From Aureisphaera sp963669405 (GTDB taxonomy: Bacteria; Bacteroidota; Bacteroidia; Flavobacteriales; Flavobacteriaceae), in NCBI GenBank assembly GCA_963669405.2, contig CAXXHF010000002.1, forward strand, positions 310,001-374,000: a stretch of 64,000 nt of DNA, given 5' to 3'. Shown here piece after piece: positions 38,429 to 48,497 of the stretch. Within the stretch, counting starts at the first letter, position 1. Each line of letters starts with the position of its first letter. A program made the position numbers and the translations under genes. Below the pieces are notes generated by a model. The model did no database searches. It had not been told where the DNA came from and saw only the letters and a list, made by a program, of their open reading frames with translations.

Positions 38429-38731
38429 AGGAGTGAAATGTTAGTTTCAAAATGGAATACTATTAATTTTCGTAAATTTAATTGATTTTCAGTTCTTATT
38501 ATATGTGTTGGGGTCTTATCATAGTATTATTTCTATTCCATCAATTCGCTTAGATCCAAATCTGAAAATAACCTCATTAAAGGAGAAATGGTACTACGAT
38601 ATATGATTTAGTCTGTCAGTAGTCTTGATACTACTCTAGCTAAAGATGAAGAATTATTGTAGGAAAATTCTTTTACAACTACGGAAGTACTTAGATAATT
38701 TATATATATTTCACACTACTAAAACGAACCC
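38429..38731. other. 303-bp gap without a recognised gene
   Basis: The divergent gap between the hydrolase gene and the TPR gene. It is A+T rich with a short hairpin AGTAGT-CTTGAT-ACTACT at 38618-38635, and otherwise no open frame, promoter box or repeat that I can support. Confidence 0.5.
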
Positions 38732-39865
38732 ATGTTTAGATATTCCCTTATGTTACTGGGATTATTTACCCTGACTTTGTACAGTCAGGATCATGCTATT
38801 GATAGTCTTATACAAGAATTAAAGAAAAATCTAAATACCGAAAAGAAAGTAAACTCAATAAGGAAATTGGAAGAATCTACCTAGAAGGCCAGGTTTATAT
38901 GGATAGCTCCATATATTACTTACACAAAGCTGAACAAATTGCTAAAAACAAAAACCTTGAGAGCAAAGCCCTTGCCGAAACCCTTTTTCGCCTTGGACAT
39001 GCCTATGGCATTGCCGAGAAATGGGAGAAATCATTACTTTATTTCAAAGAAAGTGCTACATATTCAAAAAAACTGAAGCTTGACAATGGTTTGATTTCTG
39101 CAGGACAGAACATTGCCAAAATCTATATGGAAACCAAGCAATATGATCTTGCAAAAAATGCTTTTTTAGATGGGGTTGCCCTTGCCCAACGCTTGGATAA
39201 AACAAATTTCATACTTTCTGGTTATACAAGTTTAGCAGAAGTTTATTTACTGGAAAATAACTTGAACAAAGCTGCTGAATATATTGATAAAGCAACTGAA
39301 ATAGTAGAAGAGCATAATTTAAGCGGACATTATTATCATTATACAGAGCAAGTATTCTCTATACCCAGAAAGATATCGAAAATGCCGAACGGGATGCATT
39401 ATTGGCCGAAAAAATGGCCAAAGAAGAAAACGATTTAGAATATACCTATAAGAGTTCGGCACTACTCTCAAAGATTTTTGAGAAACAAGGAGACTATGAT
39501 CAATCATTGCATTACTTAAAACAATCGGTTGTTTATAATGATAGTATTCACAACTCCATCGGCTTAGTGAAGTAGACAAAATGGAGTTACAGTTGCAAAT
39601 TCAGGAACAACAAGCCAACTTAACCGCATTAAAGCAAAAAAACAAATACTTAACAACCATTTACGTCTTAACGATTCTAGGAATTCTACTTTTAATCATA
39701 TTGATATTAAGGCAACTTAAAATTGTGCGTATGACCAAGAATATTCATGAAATCCAAAATTCTTTGGTTAAATATGAAATGGAACAACGACAGATGAACG
39801 TAAATACATTTCAAGCTACTCAGAAAGGGGATGAGGAATTCTTAAATGAAAAGCCTACTAATTAA
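38732..39865 (+). pseudogene. TPR protein with membrane anchor, frameshifted
   Basis: A signal peptide at the ATG at 38732 (MFRYSLMLLGLFTLTLYSQ) leads into a TPR protein: repeats around GRIYLEGQVYMDSSIYYLHKA, AYGIAEKWEKSLLYFKE and AEVYLLENNLNKAAEYI, then QGDYDQSLHYLKQSV. A coiled coil (KMELQLQIQEQQANLTALKQ) and one helix (LTTIYVLTILGILLLIILIL) follow. At least three single-base losses split it: at the A-run 38841-38844, near 39358 and near 39562. Family proteins of this build in Flavobacteria often pass signals to LuxR-type domains, but no DNA-binding domain is seen here. Its 3' end overlaps that of menA by eight bases. Confidence 0.75.
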
Positions 39866-40816
39866 AAATGCCAAAAAGTATAGCAAAAGCAAAAGTGCTT
39901 AGTGCTACTTTTTTCAATTCAGAATCCAATAGTCTTGGCTCTTTGTTTTTAAACACTTTTATCATGTTTAAAACAAAAGGTATAAATGCAATTACATAGC
40001 TAAACTGAATGGGTTTCTCGTAATTGAAAGACGTATAGATCACCGCACTTATCATTCCTAGGCATAGTAAAAAATAATGGTATTTTTTAGCTTTCTCGCT
40101 CCCCACTTCACTACTAAAGTATTCTTTCCTACTTCGGCATCATTATCAATATCACGCATGTTGTTCAAGTTTAGAACAGCCATACTAAAAACACCTATAC
40201 TGGTTGCAGGCAATAACAACTCCCACGTAAGTGATTTGGTAAACAAAAAATAACTTCCCAGTACACTTAACAAACCAAAAAATAGAAACACAAAAATATC
40301 CCCTTTCCCAGAATACCCGTAGGCGCTCTTTCCTACGGTATATTTAATAGCTGCAATCACTGCTGCTATGGCCAAATTGAAAAAGATGAATGCCAACAAG
40401 AAATTCTCATTTCCAAAAGCCATAAAAATGAGTATACTGGCAATAAGTAAGGTAATCCCTGCCGTAACGTACATGGCTCGTTTCATTTGTTTGGGTGAAA
40501 TGATACCACTGGCAACCATACGTTTCTCCCCTTCACGATTGGCATCCGTCCCTTTTATACCGTCTCCATAATCATTAGCAAAATTGGAGAGTACCTGAAA
40601 ACCAATTGTAGTCAAGATGGCGAGCCAAAACAGAGGCCTTTCAAAAAACATAAGGTGTAAAGGGTCTCCCAAATCACCTAACTTTTCATATACCGATTTT
40701 GAAATAGTCTGATTAAGAATTGGATTGCCAAGGGAGGCACCCACAATGATTCCAGATATTGATAAAGGAAGGGTTCGCAATCGGGCAGCGCCAAGCCAAG
40801 ATTTCAATTGTGACAT
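39858..40816 (-). pseudogene. menA: 1,4-dihydroxy-2-naphthoate polyprenyltransferase, frameshifted
   Basis: MenA joins the prenyl tail to dihydroxynaphthoate in the membrane, the penultimate step to menaquinone. The first frame (40058-40816) has many helices, the first Asp-rich motif NFANDYGDGIKGTDANREG and the second NNMRDIDNDAEVGKNTLVV. The second frame (39858-40106) carries the last helices beginning GSEKAKKYHYFLLCLGMISA. One added base near 40105 joins them as VVK-x-GSEKAKKYHY. About 318 residues, normal length. Both active-site motifs are intact, which argues against a dead gene. Confidence 0.88.
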
Positions 40817-40852
40817 AGGTTAGATTTACTTCGCAAAAATAGGGTAAAAAAG

Positions 40853-40887
40853 AAAATCCGTCCCTACAAAACGCAGGAACGGACTTT
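40853..40887 (-). terminator. terminator after the choice-of-anchor I gene
   Basis: On the minus strand, AAAGTCCGTTCCT pairs with AGGGACGGATTTT (13 bp, two G-U pairs) and is followed by CTTTTTT. The + strand version has mismatches at these pairs, so it works mainly on the minus strand. It lies between the 40908 gene end and menA. Confidence 0.75.
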
Positions 40888-40907
40888 CCATTACTAACTA
40901 ATCTAAT

Positions 40908-43697
40908 TTATCTAACTACAAATCTTGTAGTTTGTCCTTTTGTATTCTTAATGATATAGGTTCCGCTGGCAAAAGAGGCTACATTGATCATGGCAACTTT
41001 GCTAGTAGACATAATCAATCTTCCCGAAATATCATAAACCTCATATGCTCCAGGCTTGCTTAAGAAAATCATTTCCTCTGCTGGATTTGGATATACAGCA
41101 AATGCATTGGAATCTATTTCAAAATCGTTCACAGAAAGTACATCGTTATTGATTTGGAATACGCTTAACGTAGCACTCCCTTCATTAGACAGTACCAACA
41201 AACCAGTATTCGTTGGACTATCAACTGGTGCAATGTATACAACTCCTTCTGGTGCCAAATCCCCCATTTCGTCTCCTCCTGGGGTAGCATCACGACTGTT
41301 TTCATACTCAAGGAAGATTGGATTTGCAGGATCCGTTACGTTGTAAACCATCACCCCTCCTATTCTTTCCAACAATACAAAAGCGTAGTACTGGCCGTTG
41401 ATTTCTTCCACGATCACTCCTTCTGGCTCTGGACCTTTGTTATCACTTCTGTTTTTTAAATTATTGTTACTATTACTTGCATTAAAGATGGCACCATATA
41501 CTGGGTCTGCAGCGGTAATAACTTCAAAATCATTGGCGCTATCGTATACCAAGTCGCCAGAGTCCGCTTCGAAAATACTGAAGGATCGTCCGCCAAAAAC
41601 ATGAATCTCCTCGAAAAGTCCATCGTTGTCCAAATCCCCAGAGGCATTGGTTACGTTGATTTCGGCCAAGTTGCTTTCCATTTCCAAAACATCGGTGTTT
41701 GAAAACACAGTGGGATCTAAAGTATAATCATCATCATCAATCTTGCGCTCTTCTTCATAAGTATCATATTCTCTGGCATCTCCTTCATTGGCAGTTACTA
41801 CATAGGTAGTTCCATTAACTTCATAAGCTGTAATGGCATCTGGCATATACATTCCTTTAATGGGCCAGTTGGCATCAAATATGAAATCGGTTTCGTCACT
41901 TACATCGATTGTATTGGGGAACTGACTGTGATCTTTCAACCCGAAAGGAAGTACATCAGTAATTTCCATAGTAACCAAATCAACCACAGCATAAGCATTG
42001 TTTTCCTGAAGGGTTACATAAGCTATTTCAGAATCATCCGAAACAGCAACATACTCAGGCTCCAAATCTTGAGAAACACTTGCCCCAGGACCATAAATAC
42101 GAACTCCAGCCGCCTCTAGATCGGCTTGCTGTGCATTGAATGCGTTAAAGTTTAATGTAGTTACATTCGCTTGTGAAAGATTTTCCAATCCCACACTTAC
42201 ATCGATGATAGAAACACTTCCTTCTGGATCTACAGAATAATCATCATTTGGTTCTCCTTCATTGGCTACAATCACTTTAGTTCCATCAGGAGTGAAAGTT
42301 ACCATATCGGGCAATGCACCTACTTCTAAATACACTCCATCTGTTTGGGCAACGTCGCCAATAAGTACAGTTCCATTATCGGTTTTTTCGATACCCGAAA
42401 TGGCTAAGGCAAACAAACCTCCATGAGTTGCAACACTCTGCACTCCGTCTCCAGTAGCAGCAAAATCAACAGAAAGGTTAGTTGTCATAGCATCAGGATC
42501 TGAAAAATCTATAAATTCCAGCTTCGTGCCATTGGTCACCAATAACTGTTGACTATCCTTGTCATATGCTGCAATCTCTGCCGTTCCGTCTCCATCTACC
42601 AGAAAACTCGTTAAAAAGGTAAGATCCAATTCGGTATCATTTCCAGCAGGAATTACCGTATCATCATCTAGGATATAAACCCCTAAGGTATCATTGCCTC
42701 CAAGGATTACATTGTCTGCATTCTGAAGTTGAAGCACAAAGAACTTATCACCTTCATCTATTGTATTATTAGTAAGTGGAATGGTTACACTCTGTGCTCC
42801 CGACTGTGAAACAGGAAAAGTAAGGGTTTCGGTAGAAACGTAGTTAAAGTCTGTTCCGTTTACAGCCGTCCCACCGGCAATTAATACAACATCTACAGAT
42901 CCTGCTTCGGTAGGAGCTTGATCTGGTGTTACTGAAATTTCAATGGAAGAATCGCCTTCAGAAACAGAAACAAATCCGCCATCAAATTCAATATTTGCTA
43001 AAATGATAGGATCGGCCTCAAAACGAACATTATCTAGGTATAAGGTTTCATTTGAAGAATTAGAACGTAGTTCAACCACCAACTGTACCATGGCATTGTC
43101 TGGTACGGAAGCACTTCCTGTTTCCCAAGAATCTTCGATATTTAAATCATCAATATCGCTTCCTTCTGTATTCAGGATATCAATTTCGGTCGCATTTGTT
43201 AGATCACGAACATAAATTCTAATACGGTCGTTAGAATCATCATTGGTAGTACCGTCGCCTTCCCAACCTGTACCGTTTACAAAGTAATCTACGAATACAA
43301 CGTTATTAGAAAATCCAGCAAAATCTACTATATCAAATTCCACGATCATATTTCCATCAACATCAGACATTTGATATCCACTGGTCCCATCGGTATATGC
43401 CGTAACATCACCTGTAAAATCGGTTACCCCTACAAAATCGCCATCGGTTAAACCAGTTCCAGGGGTATTATAAGGGACATAACTAGCGTCGAACCCTATT
43501 TCACCACCTGCAGTAGTAAAATCTACTTCGGGTTCGCCTGCATTGTTCACTAAATCGTGTGTAACACTAGCATCCCCCATATCGGTATACTGTCCTCCTG
43601 GTACGGTAGGTTCTTCAAAACTAGTGCCCGCCACTTGGGCTTGTAGTAGACTCAAGCCACCAAAAAAGGCTAGAGCACATAAGGTAATTTTATTCAT
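40908..43697 (-). CDS. secreted choice-of-anchor I protein with Calx-beta and T9SS domain
   Basis: A 929-residue exported protein. A signal peptide (ALAFFGGLSLLQAQ) is followed by about 210 residues of beta-rich sequence, a Calx-beta domain (about 235-350: GDSSIEISVTPDQ to DTLGVYILDDD), then the choice-of-anchor I beta-propeller (about 360-840; VIVANEGEPNDDYSVDPEG, EYVAVSDDSEIAYVTLQENN, YVVTANEGDAREYD). The C-terminus is a T9SS type A domain (FAVYPNPAEEMIFL to TTRFVVR). The fold resembles periplasmic phytase/phosphatase-like propellers, but a substrate cannot be claimed. It is expressed from its own promoter and ends at the 40853 terminator. Confidence 0.9.
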   Translation of the reverse strand: MNKITLCALAFFGGLSLLQAQVAGTSFEEPTVPGGQYTDMGDASVTHDLVNNAGEPEVDFTTAGGEIGFDASYVPYNTPGTGLTDGDFVGVTDFTGDVTAYTDGTSGYQMSDVDGNMIVEFDIVDFAGFSNNVVFVDYFVNGTGWEGDGTTNDDSNDRIRIYVRDLTNATEIDILNTEGSDIDDLNIEDSWETGSASVPDNAMVQLVVELRSNSSNETLYLDNVRFEADPIILANIEFDGGFVSVSEGDSSIEISVTPDQAPTEAGSVDVVLIAGGTAVNGTDFNYVSTETLTFPVSQSGAQSVTIPLTNNTIDEGDKFFVLQLQNADNVILGGNDTLGVYILDDDTVIPAGNDTELDLTFLTSFLVDGDGTAEIAAYDKDSQQLLVTNGTKLEFIDFSDPDAMTTNLSVDFAATGDGVQSVATHGGLFALAISGIEKTDNGTVLIGDVAQTDGVYLEVGALPDMVTFTPDGTKVIVANEGEPNDDYSVDPEGSVSIIDVSVGLENLSQANVTTLNFNAFNAQQADLEAAGVRIYGPGASVSQDLEPEYVAVSDDSEIAYVTLQENNAYAVVDLVTMEITDVLPFGLKDHSQFPNTIDVSDETDFIFDANWPIKGMYMPDAITAYEVNGTTYVVTANEGDAREYDTYEEERKIDDDDYTLDPTVFSNTDVLEMESNLAEINVTNASGDLDNDGLFEEIHVFGGRSFSIFEADSGDLVYDSANDFEVITAADPVYGAIFNASNSNNNLKNRSDNKGPEPEGVIVEEINGQYYAFVLLERIGGVMVYNVTDPANPIFLEYENSRDATPGGDEMGDLAPEGVVYIAPVDSPTNTGLLVLSNEGSATLSVFQINNDVLSVNDFEIDSNAFAVYPNPAEEMIFLSKPGAYEVYDISGRLIMSTSKVAMINVASFASGTYIIKNTKGQTTRFVVR

Positions 43698-43906
43698 TTT
43701 TATATTATTTTTTAATTAGCATTGCAAAATTATAGCATCGCATTTCGTAGGGGTTTAGCTAATCTTTAAATAATAATGAAGTCTATATTGTATTCTGTGT
43801 AACTATACCCCAAATAAATTAAGGAATGGTAATCTAAATGTTAGGTAGTTCTTTAAGATGTTAAAATTTTTATACTTTTAACAAAACCAATCTAAACAAA
43901 CAACTC

Positions 43907-44281
43907 ATGAAAAGAAACTCTGATCTAGGCCTACTTATCTTAAGAGTGGGGCTTTCCGCCTTATTGCTTACCCATGGAATCCCAAAATTACTTGCTTTCA
44001 TTAACGGAGATACTGCTATTGTAGGTGATCCTATTGGCCTAGGAGGGCTCATTACTTCTATCTTGGTCCTTATAGCTGAATTTATAGCGCCCGTACTTAT
44101 CATCATAGGGGTGAAGACCCGTCTAGCATCTATTTCTGTCATCATTCTTATGGCTGTGGCTGCATTTGTAGTTCATGCATCAGACCCTATAGCGACCAAA
44201 GAAAAAGCACTTCTTTACTTGGTCGGTTTCATTGCTATTGGATTAATGGGAGCTGGTAGTATTTCAATAGATAAAAAGTAA
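43907..44281 (+). CDS. DoxX family membrane protein
   Basis: A 124-residue four-helix membrane protein. The pattern LGLLILRVGLSALLLTHGIPKL is the DoxX N-terminus; GGLITSILVLIAEFIAPVLIIIGVKTRLASI and ALLYLVGFIAIGLMGAGS give the other helices. It differs clearly from the DoxX protein at 32651, so the two are not recent copies. It stands alone and ends next to the convergent holA gene. Confidence 0.88.
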   Translation: MKRNSDLGLLILRVGLSALLLTHGIPKLLAFINGDTAIVGDPIGLGGLITSILVLIAEFIAPVLIIIGVKTRLASISVIILMAVAAFVVHASDPIATKEKALLYLVGFIAIGLMGAGSISIDKK

Positions 44282-45286
44282 TTATTCAAAAATCTTTACC
44301 AATAACTCTTTGAGCAAATCACCTTGGGGGACATTAGACGCCCCCACCCCTTTGCTCTTCATATCGATTTCCCGAATGGCAGACACGATCTTGCTCACTT
44401 TTTTCATGGGAAAATTACGGGCAGCCATTTGGTAGTCTTTAATAAAGTACGGGCTTACCCCTAATACTTTTGGGGCTTGCGAAGTATCTGTAAGAGAGTG
44501 GTATTTTAATAGCTTTGAAAAAAAGCTGTACAACAACGCAATGGTCATTACTATAGGGTGATTCTTTGGGTTTTGGGCAAAATATTGTACAATTCCGAAG
44601 GCTTTTTTTACATCCTTGGCCCCAATGGCATTTTGCAACTCGAAGTTGTTGAAATCTTTACTGATCCCAATATTCTCTTCAATGATTTGTGGTGTAATCT
44701 GTTCTCCGGGTTTAACAATGAGTTGTAGTTTCTCCAACTCGTTGTTCACTTTACTTAAGTCATTACCCAAAAATTCGGTGAGCATTTGCGCAGCTTTGGG
44801 ACTTATGGTATAGCCTTTACCCCCCATAACTCTACGAATCCAATCTGGAACTTGATTTTCGTATAATTTCTTACTTTCAAAAAGAACCCCATTTTGCTTA
44901 ATGGTTTTAGAAAGCTTCTTCCGGGCGTCCAACTTTTTATACTTATAACAAACAACCAATACAGTTGTAGGTTGCGGATTTTCAGCATAAGTCACCAAAT
45001 TTTCAATGGTTCTGGTCAAATCTTGGGCTTCCTTTACAATAACAACCTGACGTTCGGCCATCATAGGATACCTTTTGGCATTTCCTACAATATCATCTAT
45101 AGAAACATCCCTACCGTACAATACCATCTGGTTGAAACCCTTTTCATCTTCAGAGAGTAGGTTCTTTTCAATATAATCGCTAATACCATCAATATAGTAG
45201 GGTTCTTCACCCATCAAGAAATAGATGGGGGCGATCTTTCCATTCTTTAAGTTCGAAATAATTTGTTTTACTTGGTCTAAAGCCAT
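44282..45286 (-). CDS. holA: DNA polymerase III subunit delta
   Basis: The delta subunit of the clamp loader, which opens the beta clamp. The 334-residue product has the family's N-terminal PIYFLMGEEPYYIDGISDYIE, the alpha/beta core with RQVVIVKEAQDL, and the C-terminal collar helices (LLKYHSLTDTSQ, YFIKDYQMAARNF, DMKSKGVG). Length and order are normal. It is divergent from the small HsdR_N gene by 70 bases, an arrangement I recall from other Flavobacteriia. Confidence 0.93.
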   Translation of the reverse strand: MALDQVKQIISNLKNGKIAPIYFLMGEEPYYIDGISDYIEKNLLSEDEKGFNQMVLYGRDVSIDDIVGNAKRYPMMAERQVVIVKEAQDLTRTIENLVTYAENPQPTTVLVVCYKYKKLDARKKLSKTIKQNGVLFESKKLYENQVPDWIRRVMGGKGYTISPKAAQMLTEFLGNDLSKVNNELEKLQLIVKPGEQITPQIIEENIGISKDFNNFELQNAIGAKDVKKAFGIVQYFAQNPKNHPIVMTIALLYSFFSKLLKYHSLTDTSQAPKVLGVSPYFIKDYQMAARNFPMKKVSKIVSAIREIDMKSKGVGASNVPQGDLLKELLVKIFE

Positions 45287-45355
45287 GTACTGGATATGTC
45301 CTCAATGAGGGTATGAAAATTATGATTATTCCTTGGGAAAGCGTTACTTTGTTCG

Positions 45356-45793
45356 ATGCCGAAATTGAATTTTCCAGCGTACTCCTTCCGTTTCAAAAAT
45401 AGGGAAAACAAACGACTGATTTTCGATCCTATTCGAAAAAAGTTTGTGGTGCTTACACCTGAAGAATGGGTACGTCAACATACCGTTCAATTTTTGATTT
45501 CTGAAAAAAACTGTTCTGCCAACCTCATCAACGTTGAAAAGCAATTGGTGCTACACGATACTAAAAAAAGGTACGATATCGTCGTATTTGAACCCGATGG
45601 CTCCATATTCCTTATTGTTGAATGTAAAGCACCTCATATAAAGATTACCCAAGATACTTTTGACCAGATTGCACGTTACAATTTGGTCACCCAGGCTACT
45701 TATCTTATGGTAACCAATGGTTTGGAACATTATTATTGCCGTATGGATTATGAAAACGAACAGTATGTCTTTTTGGAAAGTATTCCGAACTAA
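45356..45793 (+). CDS. HsdR_N-type PD-(D/E)xK domain protein
   Basis: A 145-residue protein made up only of the N-terminal nuclease domain found in type I restriction HsdR subunits. The active-site pattern is present: KRYDIVVFEPDG (Asp), then FLIVECKAPH (Glu-x-Lys). No helicase domain and no hsdM or hsdS gene is near, so it is not a type I restriction enzyme. The divergent partner is holA. A role in DNA repair or quality control is a guess from the domain and the neighbour. Confidence 0.88.
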   Translation: MPKLNFPAYSFRFKNRENKRLIFDPIRKKFVVLTPEEWVRQHTVQFLISEKNCSANLINVEKQLVLHDTKKRYDIVVFEPDGSIFLIVECKAPHIKITQDTFDQIARYNLVTQATYLMVTNGLEHYYCRMDYENEQYVFLESIPN

Positions 45794-45795
45794 GA

Positions 45796-47268
45796 TTATT
45801 TATCAACTATAAAACTGCCACTCGCAATTTGTATACTGTCTTTGGCCAACTTGTAAAAATAAATACCCGAGACCATGTTGGATAGATTTATATGAAATGT
45901 AGTTCCAGCGTGTAAATCTTCACTAGTATGAACCTGAGCATCAATGTTTCTTCCATTTACATCAAAAACCTGAAGCTCACCTTGGTTTCCTAACGGAAAT
46001 GAAATACTTACAAAGTTATTGGCAGGATTGGGATAAACCGTACCTGTAACAGAAAAATTCTCCTGAACCGAAAGGATATCAGGAAAAAAGAAGGTGATAT
46101 CGTCCGTCTCGCTAAAATTTCCGAAATAAATATCTGAATACGTATCATTGTTAAAATCACCTACTTCCATCGCAACCCCATTGGTAAGTGCAAAGGGCTC
46201 AAACACACCCGAAGTGATTTCACTATACACTCCGGAGCCATCATTATTAAAAACCCGTGGGTTTAAAGAAGCGCTCTGAAACGCAGAATTAACAATATCC
46301 AAATCGTTGTCATGATCGTAATCTATAAAAAAAGCATCTAGGGTTTGTATGCTACTAACAGGAAGATGTGTAGCCGTAGCATCTGTAAAGAACCCATTTC
46401 CATCATTAAGGTATAATCGGTCTTGCGGATTTGCAGTTCCAATAAAATTAACGGCTGCTACAAAAATATCCTGAAAAGTATCTCCATTGGCATCTCCAAT
46501 GGCTATTTTTCGGGTTTCAATTGTTTGCCCGGTATTGGGAAGCCTGTTACTTTCATCCGTAAAAGTTCCATTATTATTGATAAGGATGTTATTGTCTCCC
46601 TGATCAATTCCTTCAATAATGTCAAGATCGTCATCCCCATCAAGATCAACCAATTTAAAATCCTGTGTCCCTTCAGTATTAACTGGCCATCGGGAATTAT
46701 CTTGGGTAAACGTAAGGTCTTGATTGTTTATAAAAACAGTATTCTGTCCTGTATTTCCAATAATTACATCGGGGAAATCATCATCATTAAGGTCGAGTAC
46801 TGCTACCGCGTTTCCTAAGGAACTGGGAAAATCGAACGCAATAAATGTAAACAAGCCAGTTCCATCGTTTATAAGGAGTTCGTGAAAGGTAGAATCTTCA
46901 GAAACAAATAACACGTCCAGATCACCATCTTGGTCAAAATCGGCTATGGCAATATCTTCGCTATCTTCTCCAGGAAATGAATCGCCTGTATTTTTTTCAG
47001 GGAAAAGTCGAGCAGGGTCTTCGGTAAAACTTCCATTACCATCATTAAAAAGGAGTAGGTTTCTTCTAAATTCGCCCGCAATAATGATATCCAGATCGTT
47101 GTCATTATCAACATCCACGCTTCTAACATCCATAGAATTTATACCGGTTGCCGCCAACGGGATATTATCATTCTCATGGGTATAATAAAAAGATTGGGCT
47201 ATGTGTGATTGAATCACAAAACAACACAAAACCAACAAAAGGTGTTTTACAAGTATAGACGTTTTCAT
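45796..47268 (-). CDS. secreted FG-GAP/VCBS repeat protein with T9SS domain
   Basis: A 490-residue exported protein. A signal peptide (LLLVLCCFVIQSHIAQ) is followed by seven or so FG-GAP/VCBS-type repeats (patterns DVDNDNDLDIIIAGEF, DFDQDGDLDVLFVSE, DLNDDDFPDVIIGN, DLDGDDDLDIIEG, DYDHDNDLDIVNSAF), each with a calcium-binding DxDxDGxxD loop. The C-terminus is a T9SS type A sorting domain (GTVYPNPANNFVSI to IASGSFIVDK). Such proteins are usually surface adhesins or stabilised by calcium. It is convergent with the HsdR_N gene and divergent from the glycosyltransferase gene. Confidence 0.92.
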   Translation of the reverse strand: MKTSILVKHLLLVLCCFVIQSHIAQSFYYTHENDNIPLAATGINSMDVRSVDVDNDNDLDIIIAGEFRRNLLLFNDGNGSFTEDPARLFPEKNTGDSFPGEDSEDIAIADFDQDGDLDVLFVSEDSTFHELLINDGTGLFTFIAFDFPSSLGNAVAVLDLNDDDFPDVIIGNTGQNTVFINNQDLTFTQDNSRWPVNTEGTQDFKLVDLDGDDDLDIIEGIDQGDNNILINNNGTFTDESNRLPNTGQTIETRKIAIGDANGDTFQDIFVAAVNFIGTANPQDRLYLNDGNGFFTDATATHLPVSSIQTLDAFFIDYDHDNDLDIVNSAFQSASLNPRVFNNDGSGVYSEITSGVFEPFALTNGVAMEVGDFNNDTYSDIYFGNFSETDDITFFFPDILSVQENFSVTGTVYPNPANNFVSISFPLGNQGELQVFDVNGRNIDAQVHTSEDLHAGTTFHINLSNMVSGIYFYKLAKDSIQIASGSFIVDK

Positions 47269-47422
47269 AGGTTCTTTTTTTATTAAGGTTACAAAATATG
47301 CGTGACTTAAGCAAAATTCTATACTCGTGCATCAAAAGAATATTATCTTTTACTAAGAAATCTTGCTATGACGAAAATCTTGTTTTGCGAAAAGTAAGCT
47401 CAAAATTGTTTTTCTTTGCCCT

Positions 47423-48415
47423 GTGAAAGTCGCCATCGTTATACTCAATTGGAATGGAAGATCGCTTTTAGAGCAGTTTTTGCCTTCCGTAATTCAATAT
47501 TCTGAAGAAGCTAATATCTATATTGCCGATAATGCTTCTACAGATGATAGTGTGGCTTTCGTTACTAAAACCTATCCTCAGATACACATCATTCAGAATC
47601 AAGAGAATGGAGGTTATGCCAAGGGTTATAATGATGCTTTAAAAGAACTGTCTGAAGATATTTTTGTCCTTCTTAATAGTGATGTAGAAGTGACTAAAGA
47701 CTGGTTAACATCTATTGTTTCTGAATTTGAGAAGGATGATAGCCTTGTGGCTGCTCAACCCAAAATATTAGATTATAAAAACAAATCATTCTTTGAATAT
47801 GCAGGAGCCGGTGGTGGGTTTATAGATCGCTTAGGGTATCCCTATTGCCGTGGGCGTATTTTTCATACCATTGAAAAAGATGAAGGGCAATACAATGACA
47901 TCTTGCCCATCTTTTGGGCCACAGGTGCTAGTTTATTCGTAAAAAGGGAAGCTTTCTGGAATGTGGAAGGATTGGATGAGGATTTGTTTACCCACCAAGA
48001 AGAGATCGATCTCTGCTGGCGTTTACAATCACGAGGAGGTACTATTGCATATATAGGAACATCTACTGTTTATCATTTAGGTGGTGCTACTTTAGAAACT
48101 TCCAATCCTCAAAAGACGTTTTATAATTTTAGGAACTCCTTACTTATCCTTTTAAAAAATGTAAAAGGTTTTACAGCATGGAAATTTATCTTTCTTAGAT
48201 TGATTTTAGACGGCATTGCCGGATTGCAGTTTTTATTACAAGGAAAACCAAAACATTTTTTTGCAATCATAAGAGCGCACTTTAGCTTCTATGCACTGAT
48301 CACTAGATTTTTAAAGAAAAGAAAAAAATGGGCTTCCCATTATCCATATGCCACAATAAATTCTATTGTATGGAAGTACTTTATTGCAAAAAAACGTAAC
48401 TTTAACAACCTCTAA
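47423..48415 (+). CDS. family 2 glycosyltransferase
   Basis: A 330-residue GT-A fold enzyme that transfers sugar from a nucleotide donor, likely for cell-surface glycan. The start is GTG at 47423, giving MKVAIVILNWNGRSLLEQFL. The nucleotide-binding DNASTDDS, the DxD-like SDVEV, the acceptor-side WATGASLFVKREAF and the catalytic GLDEDLFTHQEEIDLCWR are all visible. The last 100 residues are hydrophobic or basic and may touch the membrane. No other glycan genes adjoin it, so the product is unknown. Confidence 0.92.
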   Translation: MKVAIVILNWNGRSLLEQFLPSVIQYSEEANIYIADNASTDDSVAFVTKTYPQIHIIQNQENGGYAKGYNDALKELSEDIFVLLNSDVEVTKDWLTSIVSEFEKDDSLVAAQPKILDYKNKSFFEYAGAGGGFIDRLGYPYCRGRIFHTIEKDEGQYNDILPIFWATGASLFVKREAFWNVEGLDEDLFTHQEEIDLCWRLQSRGGTIAYIGTSTVYHLGGATLETSNPQKTFYNFRNSLLILLKNVKGFTAWKFIFLRLILDGIAGLQFLLQGKPKHFFAIIRAHFSFYALITRFLKKRKKWASHYPYATINSIVWKYFIAKKRNFNNL

Positions 48416-48447
48416 TAAACTTTACCTAAAATAATGTTAAGTGCCAT

Positions 48448-48475
48448 TTGGCAACTGAATGAATTTATAATTTTG
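48448..48475 (+). promoter_or_regulatory. promoter of the OmpA gene
   Basis: TTG at 48448-48450, 17 bases, then TAATTTTG at 48468-48475. This fits the Bacteroidota pattern TTG-N17-23-TAnnTTTG. The ATG follows 22 bases later. Confidence 0.75.
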
Positions 48476-48497
48476 ACTCACCTAATTTCGTAACAAA

